Below are positions 55,489 to 64,000 of a stretch of 64,000 nucleotides of DNA, piece by piece. Each line of letters opens with the position of its first letter. The first letter of the stretch is position 1. The position numbers were made by a program, and so were the translations under genes. Below the pieces are notes generated by a model, which was not told the DNA's origin, made no database searches, and saw nothing but the letters and a program-made list of their open reading frames with translations. This DNA comes from Hydra vulgaris. Lineage: Eukaryota > Cnidaria > Hydrozoa > Anthoathecata > Hydridae. Where the stretch lies: contig NC_088927.1 in the NCBI RefSeq assembly GCF_038396675.1, positions 37,107,501 to 37,171,500 of the forward strand. Direction: 5' to 3'.

Positions 55489-55694
55489 GGCTGGGTGAAT
55501 AAAAAAAGCAACTATTTTTACTTAGCAACTGCTCAAATTTTATTCACGTAAAGTTAAGCAATTTACTCCAAAAACACTGAGTAATTGCTCAGCTTTACGT
55601 GAATAAAAATTCAACCAAAATTCTTTATGTTTTTATTTACGTTAACTGACTAATTTACTGAGTAAAAGCAATTGCTTTTTTTATTCATCAGGCC
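55489..55694. mobile_element. MITE, 206 bp, TA flanks
   Basis: The left end GGCTGGGTGAATAAAAAAAG and the right end (complement GGCCTGATGAATAAAAAAAG) are inverted, with TA on both sides. A second inverted pair (TTTATTCACGTAAAG / CTTTACGTGAATAAA) lies in the centre, so the whole folds back twice. TA flanks suggest Tc1/mariner mobilisation. Confidence 0.85.
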
Positions 55695-55954
55695 TAATAG
55701 CTTAATAAATGTGTTTTGACTTTTTATTACGCATGTTTTTTTTTATAAAATAATTATTCAGATTACCGTTTAGTAATTTTTATAAGATAGTCGCGGAATC
55801 TGTTGTGCATAATGCTCTCAAATATTACTGACCCGCAGAGACTATAAAATCAATTATTTATAATTACATAAAACAGATACAAGTATTAGAAATATTTAAA
55901 TTTTGGAGTATTAAAGAAAACTATACTGTAATGAAAGACTAAAAATGTAAAACG

Positions 55955-55955
55955 T

Positions 55956-56028
<73 letters not shown>
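55955..56028. repeat. (TA)n microsatellite
   Basis: About 74 bases of TA alternation, downstream of the syntaxin 3' end. Confidence 0.95.
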
Positions 56029-56031
<3 letters not shown>

Positions 56032-56183
56032 GCCAATATCAAAAGTCTGCATAATCATTTACACCAAATTTGTATTTGAAAAACATATATCATACAGTAC
56101 ACTTATGTAACTTATATCTTGGATCTTTACATTGCGCATGCTGCAAAATGTCACTACAGCTGCCACGGTGACACCAGCATTCG

Positions 56184-56599
56184 TTAACTTTTTATAGGTA
56201 CAACTGCCAAAGTGACGATACAAATCAGTAACAGAATTACCACAACAATCAAAGCTTTAATTTAAAAATAATATTAACAAATTAAAATAAAAAGATTTAA
56301 AATAAAAGGTAATTTTTTTTGTAAAATTTACCACAGCTTCCAGTCTTCTTTGTCACTTTTTTAACATGAACTTCTGTTCGAATTAATTTTTGGTTAGTAC
56401 TATCCACATGGTCTTGAATATCATCAATTAGCTCTATAAAATGGACAATTTGTTAATATTACCAATTATTATGCTTAAAATATGTAGAAATCTTTAAAAA
56501 TAGTACCATTATGGTAATCTAGTTCATTTCCAATACTTTTTCCCATTAACTTTTGTCTTTCAATGATTTTAGAAAGGACCTCTAAACCTTTGTCTTGCT
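56184..56599 (-). CDS. Syntaxin-8-like SNARE, 3' three exons (partial)
   Basis: This is a Qc-type SNARE of endosomal fusion complexes. Three minus-strand exons join in frame at GT-AG sites, all phase 1: 56507-56599, 56332-56433 and 56184-56254. They give QDKGLEVLSKIIERQKLMGK, SIGNELDYHN, then ELIDDIQDHVDSTNQKLIRT, EVHVKKVTKKTGSC, then the C-terminal membrane anchor ALIVVVILLLICIVTLAVV and PIKS-stop. The SNARE coiled coil followed by Ser-Cys and a tail anchor matches animal syntaxin-8 in layout and wording. The zero-layer position (family DEQN) reads DYHN, His instead of Gln. Upstream exons are not found. The intron 5' of the first exon holds a SINE and probably the hAT at 57518. These exons are too short to show as long ORFs. 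Confidence 0.85.
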
Positions 56600-56702
56600 C
56601 TAAATTTAAATTATTACATTTTCAAAATTATTTCAATGTTGATTAAATATTTTTTGATACTTCAATAAATACTAACTTATTAATTTTTTTTTAATGTTAA
56701 TT

Positions 56703-56922
56703 TACCTCCTTAAGGCCACGAAGGCCACTACATTCGAGGAGGCTACTTTAATTGTAGTTACAACCCTCTCCCAACTATATGACTCCGAAACACGAACCTA
56801 GACAAACAAGGCCGCTGCGCGGAGAAACAAGTTGAGCGCGGTACTACCAGAGACGTGGTAGGGATCGAACTCGGAGCTTCTCGCTTATGAGGCGAGGGCT
56901 CTACCACTACAGCACTTCCACA
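56703..56922 (-). mobile_element. tRNA-derived SINE, full-length copy
   Basis: On minus: GTGCTGTAGTGGTAGAGCCC (A-box region), an anticodon-arm-like CTCGC...GCGAG stem and GAGTTCGATCCC, a near-perfect B-box. The body shared with 38090-38297 follows (AGGTTCGTGTTTCGGAGTC, GGGAGAGGGTTGTAACTACA, GTAGTGGCCTTCGTGGCC). It lies just upstream of the syntaxin exons on the same strand. Confidence 0.88.
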
Positions 56923-57509
56923 AATAATAAGCGCAAAAACAAAACAATGAACGTCAATTTACGAAATTCGAAATTCAAAATCAATATTCATAGTCTTCTG
57001 TCTATGAAACAATCAAGGACTTACTCACATTAACCAAATACGACTACAGAAGAAAAAAGAGATAACTGTTTACAAAAGTAAAAAAATAACATTCAGCATT
57101 TAAATGTCTATAATAACTTACTAAACTTTAATAAATTTTTTATATTATATTTGTATAAAAGTTTTTTTTTTTAAAAAAGCAATGATTTTTAATACACTAT
57201 AACAAAAATCAGAAAAATTGACACTTGTTTTTTAAAATTGTTGTTTTATATGAATGAATATAGAAAATATATGAGTTAGAATTGAAAAAGAGTTGTTAAT
57301 ATAAGTTGTTAATTTTCCTCATAAAATGGATATAAAAATTCGGAATCTTCACACAATTTTTACTTGCAAAAATTTGCCACTGTATAGGAATATTACTGTT
57401 CTGTAAGTATACCTATATGATCCTATAGCGTTATCTTCATACTTACATAACTTATTAAAAAGGGATGAAAATCAGCATGTTATATATATTAAATCTATAA
57501 AATTAATTG
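56923..57509. other. Presumed syntaxin intron; no exon recognised
   Basis: AT-rich. No peptide resembling the syntaxin-8 N-terminal helices was found on minus. Confidence 0.4.
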
Positions 57510-57517
57510 TGCTTTAG

Positions 57518-59852
57518 TAGGGATGTCGAACCCAATTACTTATTATTTAGGTATTTGGTGTTTTTAGCACTATTTGGGGTCACCCAAATATTTGTATTTT
57601 TACCCAAATATTTGTATACAAATAGTGCAAAGATTTTTAAATTATTTTTCAGCATTTTTAAAAAAAATAACCGTCACATTTTAAAAATTCTAATTTATTA
57701 CGAACCCTTTATTTCAATTTCCAAGTTACGCAATTTCCCTGAATTTTATATCATAATTAATTCACTACTACTGAAATTTTTTAAAATTTATCTTTGTTTA
57801 ATTGTGAATTTAATCAAGTAACTATTGAAATTTGTATAAACAAAGAAGTACTATAAAAAAGAAAAATATATACAAAGAAGTATATATTTGTATAAACAAA
57901 GAAGTACATGCTTTTTTAAGTTACGTTGACTAAACTAAAATTTTATTTAGAAAATGACGAGTGAAGTGTGGAAAAATTTTGTAAAAATTAGTAAAAATCA
58001 GGCAAAATGTCAACTGTAATGAAGTTGGCAACTGTAATGAAGTTTGTACGATTGTTAATTATGGAACAACGAATATGATGAGTCATTTAAAATTGAAATA
58101 TGGCATAGATATATCTCTTAAAAGAAAAAATACATTAGAATCAACAGAAGGTCCAACTAATACAAAAATTCAACGTCCAATAACAAGTTTTACAGTTCGA
58201 GAGTCTAGAGAGTTGTTAATATCAAAATGTGCAGCTAAAGATGGATTTTTAATTAATTAAATAATAAATTCAGATGCTACTAAATCATATTTGTCATCAC
58301 GCGGTCATCAAATGCCTAAATCAAGATCAACAGTTTGGGAAGACATTAAAAAATACTACGAAGAAGTTTTTAATGAATTTGTGTTAAAGATTCAAAAGTC
58401 TAAAGTCATGGGAAAGAAATTTAGTAGAATAATTGATGAGTGGACTGATAATACATTCAAGAGATATTTAAATATCAAAATTCACAACGGCACTGAATCT
58501 AAGCAATTTGCATTAACTTCAGGTAGTTGTAATGCTGAAAAATTGAAAACAATTGTCAGAAAACTCCAGGACATCAAACTTGACATTTCAGAAGATATTG
58601 TCTCAACTATAAACGATGGAGCTTTCGTAATGAAAAAATATGCCACCTTGATGCCATTTGAAATTCAACTTTGTTACAATCATGGAATAAGTTTAGCTAT
58701 TGTTGACTGTTTATATCAAAAAGATCGTGAAGAGATGGATTAATATATTGATAATGTTGAACTTGATGATGAAGATTAAGATTTTGATGAAAAACTAGAT
58801 TTTGATGAACAAGAAAGCTCTTTACCAATGGAAAAATCCTACTTTGATGTTATATTAGTTGTTCGAGGATATGTGAGAAAATTTCGAAAATCTCCATTGA
58901 AAATTGCTCGCTTTAAAGAAAATGTCCAAGAAACAACAGGAAAAGAGTTAACTCTATTAATTGACTGCAAGACAAGATGGAATAGTGTACTTCCTATGTT
59001 GCAGAGATTTTATGAACTGAAAGAAATTGTAAAATCTACAATAATTGAATTTAAGGGTTCATATGATGACAGCATTTAAACTAAAGTTAAAGACATAATA
59101 GATTGTTTGTTTCCTGTTGAAGAAGTTATTAAAAAATTAAGCTCTAAATGCTGCAATTTGATGGTGGCAGAAGGATCATTTATCTATTTATTCAACACAA
59201 GAAAGTACAAGAAAGTGATATTTCGCAAAAAATGCTCGAAAATTTTAAAAACTTGAATTGATTCACGAAGAAATGTCGATTTAATATCAACATTGATTTT
59301 TCTTCACACTGGTGATTATCCAAAGGAAAATTATTAAATTAACTATTAAAAAAGAAATTAAGGAGCTCAATACAAGAATATTTGCAGAATCATTGTTGGA
59401 GGAAAATGATGATGAAAATGATTCAAATACAACATCCAAGCTTGATGACACTATCAACCACTTTGTAAACCATCTGAAAACAGTCAAAACTTCAATCGAA
59501 AAACAAAATTAAGGCGTTTGAAGGAACAAAAGAACGTACAGATAAACTTCAGATGATCTACGATCCCTTAATAACTGTGCAAGCAACATCAACAGACGTT
59601 GAAAGACTCTCTTCTGTAGCTGGAAACTTCAAGACTAAACTTCGTAATAGAATGAAAGGAGAAAAATTGAATATGCTTGTATTTTTAAAATATCACTTCT
59701 TAAATAAAAGCTAAAATTTGAATTGAAATCAATTGATTTTTTTCATACATTTTACTATTTGGTATTTGTACAAATATTTGGGGGAGGGGGTCATTATTTG
59801 GGGTATTTGGTATTTGTACAAATATTGAAAACCCAAATATTTGGCATCCCTA
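57518..59852 (+). mobile_element. hAT element (BED-finger type) with target duplication
   Basis: The ends TAGGGATGTCGAACCC and GGCATCCCTA are inverted. The flanks TGCTTTAG (57510-57517) and TGTTTTAG (59853-59860) are an 8-bp duplication with one change. Subterminal CCCAAATATTTGTA motifs occur on both sides. Length is 2,335 bp. Confidence 0.92.
57954..59714 (+). pseudogene. hAT (Ac-like, BED zinc finger) transposase, broken
   Basis: ATG at 57954 follows a TTTAG acceptor-like site. Blocks in order: a BED finger remnant (C..C lost partly; MMSHLKLKYGIDI has Tyr for the last His); KIQRPITSFTVRESRELL; YLSSRGHQMPKSRSTVWEDI; FSRIIDEWTDNTFKRYLNIK (first Asp region); STINDGAFVMKKYA and EIQLCYNHGISLAIVDCLY (CxxH core); LTLLIDCKTRWNSVLPMLQR (the conserved RW); and the dimerisation end STDVERLSSVAGNFKTKLRN to LKYHFLNKS-stop. 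Stops at about 58258, 58741, 58777 and 59078 and a frameshift near 59180-59520 inactivate it. Confidence 0.88.
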
Positions 59853-60011
59853 TGTTTTAGTAAGAGAATAAACCATTATTAAATTTATTCTTAAGAAGTT
59901 TGACAGCAAAAAGTAATTTTTTTACTTTTACAAGGAACTTCACATCTTTAATATCTTTTTGAGTTAAACAACTTTGTTTATGCAACTTTGTAACTAAACC
60001 ACTCACCCTAT

Positions 60012-60047
60012 GTTAGTAAGTGACCGGGGTACCGGTCACTTATTAAC
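60012..60047. repeat. GC-rich palindrome
   Basis: GTTAGTAAGTGACCGG and CCGGTCACTTATTAAC face each other around GGTA, with one mismatch in 16-bp arms. It is unusual for such AT-rich surroundings. Confidence 0.8.
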
Positions 60048-60165
60048 AAGAGGTGAAAATTTAGTAACAAAAAGATTAGAGACAAATGACTTACTAACAA
60101 GAAGTGAAAAATTTAGTTACAAAAAGATTAGAGGCGAAAAACTTATTAACAAGAGGCATAAAAAA
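60040..60165. repeat. Tandem repeat of about 52 bp, 2.5 units
   Basis: CTTACTAACAAGAAGTGAAA followed by ATTTAGTTACAAAAAGATTA and GAGGCG recurs in direct order. The left palindrome arm (AGTAAGTGACC) is an inverted piece of the unit. The overlapping 65-aa frame is a product of the repeat. Confidence 0.75.
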
Positions 60166-60279
60166 TTTATAATACTTTATATATTAACTTGTGACTTTGA
60201 TAAATGACAAGCCAAGCAATAAGGAGTTTTGGTTGATCAAACATTTACAATGTGCTTATGGATATTCCTATGTTTTGGA

Positions 60280-60362
60280 TATTCTTATATTGACGAATAA
60301 CAACCCTCTCAGTCTCAGACCTTGTCTGAAAGTGGGAGGGCTGTTATTCGGCAATATAAGAA
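60280..60362. repeat. Inverted repeat around a GC-richer loop
   Basis: TTCTTATATTGACGAATAAC followed by AACCCTCTC on the left faces GGGAGGGCTGTTATTCGGCA then ATATAAGAA on the right. MITE-like, about 80 bp. Confidence 0.75.
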
Positions 60363-60439
60363 TGTCAACAATATTGCGATAGTTGTTAACAGTAAATAAA
60401 ATTTTTTTGAAATTAAAATTCACAAGCCACTGCATGTCC

Positions 60440-61220
60440 CAAGCTGCTATAGAAAAGAAATCAGATTAAAAATCGGCTGCTTGATCTTAGCGTTCCAAAA
60501 TTGAAGATTTTTGATTTAAGTAATCAAAATGTCAAGACAAGAGTATAAAGTTGACTTGTCAGTAAAAAGAGAGACCTTAGATGTGCCAGGAAGATTATTA
60601 TTGTAGATAAGAAACAATACAGGAGCAAAGATAGAACCTTACAGTACTTCTAAAGTTACTGAAAATGAAAAAGAATGTAGGCCTTCGAGAATGACTTAAT
60701 TACTGTGATTAGAAAGAAATGATTTAATAATCTTAAAACTTTAATATGAAGAAACTAATAATAGAGAGAAGACTAATCCTAGGGTTGTTAAAGAGGTTAG
60801 AGTGTTTTTAATAGTTAGTTTTAATAGTTAGAGTTTTTAAATATTAGAATTACTTATTTAGAACTTAATAATAGTTTAGCAAGGATTGAAAAGAATTCTG
60901 GAGAACACTTTTGTAAGACTATGATGGAAATGTTGTCTAAACCACAAGCCGTAGAAAATTAAAACTGAGAACTGACTTTTTTTAGTTAACCTGTTTTACT
61001 GGAAAGGCATGAAGAGTATGGCCATTAGATTTAACAGTCAAATAAGAGGAAAAGTTATTTTCAAATCTCTTCCTTATTTTAGGGAAAAGTGACAAGATCA
61101 GATCCATGAATTAGAAATAGAATGTTAGACTTACTTTAGTTAATGACACTTTTAAACATTTCAAAAGTCTCTAGAGCCTAACATTTGAGATACAAGATTT
61201 ATTAAACTAAGAATAATGGA
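60440..61220 (-). pseudogene. LINE reverse transcriptase fragment
   Basis: Minus-strand pieces give IIKSFLSNHSN then VILEGLHSFSFSVT, a GSIFAPVLFLIYNNNLPG block (family [21 protein letters not shown]) and SLFTDKSTLYSCLDI, where the catalytic FADD is replaced by FTDK. This is an old dead copy with many stops. It appears to belong to a different LINE subfamily from 43540-46080. Confidence 0.7.
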
Positions 61221-62080
61221 GATCCTCAGACTACATCTTTTTACATTAACTTCTTGCAATAATAAAAATACATTTGTTCTCAATAGCGATGTTCTTGTAA
61301 AAAAGACAAGAAAAATGATAACGGTTTAATATAGCAACTGCACAAGAAGATGAAAAACATTGAGTTGAATGATTAAAACCAAAGAAAAGGAATTAAAGCT
61401 TCCATACCTGCTTGAATGCAGGAGGTTAGGTAAGAGGAGCATTTATGCATAAATAATATAGCTATAAATAGATATAAACATATATGCTTGCTATCTATTT
61501 AGATGTTAGCATACAACATCTTTGATATCTATTTAGCAAATATGTAAAGATGCTGGCATACAGCATCTTTACATATTTGCATAAACTTTAGTATTTATAT
61601 GGTGTAGTATTTGTCGATGATCATATGAATGTATGGTATGACTCTAACAAGACAAGAAAAAGAGCCATAATCTTAGACATAAATTAGAAAAAATGTTGTA
61701 TTAAACAACATTTATCAGAGAAGACTAAAGTAGTTTGGGTATCAACATGTAGAGAGTTAGCAGCTTCAGGAAAATGCTAGAGATAAATATACACGCATAT
61801 ATTTAAAATGAAATATGAATTTTAAATAAAAATATATATACTTTAGTATGTATCAATGTTTAAGCAGCTCCGGTAACAAACCCAAACCTGGCCCCGGAGG
61901 TGTAAAATAAAAAAAATTTGAAACTGATTTTCTACTATTTTATATATCTGTTGTGTATATTTTTCTGTTTCTTTATAAAGAAACATCCAAAAAATTTAGC
62001 ATATAACAAAATTACACAAAGATGTTTCATTTTTTTACAGTTAAACATGATGTATCATAAAAAAAACAACCTGGACTGAA
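61221..62080. other. No gene recognised; hairpins
   Basis: A perfect 20-bp hairpin with a 5-base loop at 61536-61580, and a looser related inverted repeat (AGATGTTAGCATACAACATCT) at 61501-61521 just before it. Confidence 0.6.
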
Positions 62081-62084
62081 CTGC

Positions 62085-63210
62085 CAAGAAATAAAGTTAA
62101 TGAAAATGAAAGGTGAGCAGCTATTGATGCAGTTATTAATGGTGATACAGGTTATGGTGTATCAAAGGGTGGGGAATAAATTTAATGACAATTAAGAGAC
62201 ACGCAAGAAAATGTCAATTAACATCAAGTACAGTCTTCAAACCTAACTTTGTTACCATGTAAATCTTTAGCAACGAAGAAGAAACATTTTTATCAGACTA
62301 TCTTTTAAAGGCTTTAAAACTAAGGGTTGTCAACTAAAACAACATGAAAAATTGCATATAAATTTACAATGACTCGTTCTAAGCACATTCCTAAATTGTT
62401 AAAAAGTTCACAAACTACTGGAAAACAGTGGGATCGTGATTTTATGTTATGTAGGAATGAATTATCTTTATGAAATCCAGAAGTTACTAGTTTGGTGTGA
62501 GCAACTGCTTTTAACTGTTATACAGTTGGAAAATTTTTCAATAATCTAAGAGATGTTTGTCTGTGACACAAGTTTCAGCTACAAAACATTTATAATGTTG
62601 ATGCGACATCACAACTGTTCAAAAATCAGTTAAAGTAATTGCTGAAAAAGGAGAGAAACAAGTTGGAAGGATAACTTTAGCCGAATTTTTGTTTTTCCTC
62701 TTGGAAACTTTATCTAGCATTTCTGCAGGATTTGCTGTGGTAGGAATTGAACCTTTAAATCCTAACATATTTTTTGATAATGAGTAATGAGTTTTTGGCT
62801 TCATATGTTTGGCTTCAAATCTATTACTGCTAACCCATTTTCAGGTGCTGTTGATCCAGTTTATGTTATTGTTCATACTTGTTCAGCTTTTAATTAGTCA
62901 TTAAATTCAAGTCTGTCATCAGGCTCAGTTGTGGTGTATTGCCTAATCAGCCTATGAAAATATCTGACCTTGGGAGTCAACTATCCAGAGTTTATATTAA
63001 CATCTCGCATCAAGCAAGTCTATAAAAAATTAAACCATTTTTAAAAGCTGAATCAAGAAAATCCGTTAAAGGACATAAGTTTAAGTGCACTTAAATACTC
63101 ACAGACACTCCAGTTCAAAATGAACTAAATAAGCTTCAGAAAATGAAAAAAAATCAAAGTCAAAAAAGAAAAAACATCACGAAACTTTATCCCCCAAAAA
63201 AGATCTTCAT
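62085..63210 (+). pseudogene. pogo/jerky-type transposase relic, internally deleted
   Basis: Plus-strand pieces in shifting frames: NERAAIDAVINGDTGYGVSK (psq-like helix-turn-helix), SNEEETFLSDYLLKA, then SVKVIAEKGEKQVGRITLAE (family VxAxKGxKQVGxxTSAERG). It jumps directly to LETLSSISAGFAVVGIEPLN then PNIF, which in relatives lies after the DDE core. A basic tail (KKSKSKKKKHHETLSPKKDL) ends it. The second and third catalytic Asp regions are missing. Old, non-autonomous. Confidence 0.65.
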
Positions 63211-63334
63211 GACAAGAAAAAGAAAACTTCATGTTGAAAGTGATAAGATGTATATGCACCTGCCGCTCACGGAAGTTAGGATAACAGATTTTTTTTCAAG
63301 TACAATATTTAAATGTGAATACGTTATAAGATGA

Positions 63335-64000
63335 TAAATTTATATTACCAGAATTTATGTTTATATGAAAATAAATTAAGTTAAACAAAATTTTTAAGTT
63401 AATCAAAATTTACATCAAAAAATCCTAAATAAAGTTGTTTTAATGTGATTAATACAATTATGTTAGAATCTTACCGGTCTAAACTGTACGAACAAGAATC
63501 GATTTATTTTACCACTTGATAGGCATCTCTTTAGTTTACTGTGTTATATCCAGTTATTTTTATATATTTTTGTACCAGTTTGTAAACATTTTTAGGTGTA
63601 GGATTTAAAGGTAATATATTAAATATTTTCAGTTTAATTTCAAAATTCAAAGGTTGTTTTTTTTTAAATATTTCCAGTGTTAATTCAAAATTATAAAAAA
63701 AATGCCTTAAGGCATTAGTATAAAAAAACGAGCAGCAATACTTACTTTGCTTCTAGGATATGCTGTTAGAAAAATTGAAGTATAAGCTGTTAGAAAGATA
63801 TGTCGTTGAAGGATATGCTGTTAGAAAAATTGTTAGAAACTGGAAGATTGGAAGACAGAAATCATCCAAATCCTTCTTGTGTAACAACAAATACTGATGA
63901 CCTAGGAATAAAAATCATTGGTAAATGTAATCGATTGTTAACTGCTCCAGAAACATCAGAAACATTTTGAACAGTGGTTAAGAAAAAAAAAAGTGTCTGT
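63335..64000. other. No gene recognised
   Basis: AT-rich. A 22-34 base motif around GATATGCTGTTAGAAAAATT is repeated two to three times at 63755-63835. Nothing else that I can assign. Confidence 0.4.

Overview
The window looks like nuclear DNA of an AT-rich metazoan, most likely a cnidarian such as Hydra. This is an inference. It rests on long AT-rich introns with GT-AG sites, a striated-type myosin heavy chain, a syntaxin-8-like SNARE, many (TA)n arrays, and a dense load of CR1-like LINEs, hAT, Tc1/mariner, pogo, BEL/Pao and Penelope-like elements. There is no bacterial-style operon, rRNA or CRISPR array.

Region by region. 0.8-10.8 kb (minus): the first six coding exons of a class II myosin heavy chain, with P-loop GESGAGKT and switch I NNNSSRF. 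Later exons lie beyond the left edge. Its introns hold a SINE remnant, perfect hairpins, a MITE and (TA)n arrays. 14.3-16.5 kb: LINE and hAT scraps. 16.8-20.3 kb: a decayed hAT (DUF4371 type) with both ends and a target duplication. 20.9-27.0 kb: a pogo-like element with a 3.8 kb hAT element nested inside it, both with recognisable ends. 27.7-29.2 kb: BEL/Pao remains with a MITE inside. 30.4-33.7 kb: Tc1/mariner and LINE fragments. 35.0-36.5 kb: another hAT relic. 36.5-40.5 kb: a compound element of two partly repeated units between inverted ends. 41.9-43.4 kb (minus): an unidentified spliced gene or domesticated-transposon remnant. 43.5-46.1 kb: a longer LINE. 50.2-51.8 kb: a dead Tc1 element. 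52.0-54.0 kb: an apparently intact Tc1 element with a 330-aa DD34E transposase, set in (TA)n. 54.3-54.9 kb: a Penelope-like GIY-YIG fragment between about 107-bp inverted repeats. 56.2-56.6 kb (minus): three 3' exons of a syntaxin-8-like SNARE. 57.5-59.9 kb: a hAT element with 8-bp target duplication. 60.4-61.2 kb: LINE RT scraps. 62.1-63.3 kb: pogo-like remains.

Only the myosin and syntaxin-8 pieces look like ordinary host genes, and both are partial. The Tc1 transposase at 52.3-53.3 kb is the only long uninterrupted ORF. Its upstream DNA carries heat-shock-element-like GAA/TTC arrays just before a TATA box, the most intriguing regulatory signal here. The most intriguing protein signal is that the syntaxin exon has His where the SNARE zero-layer Gln is expected.
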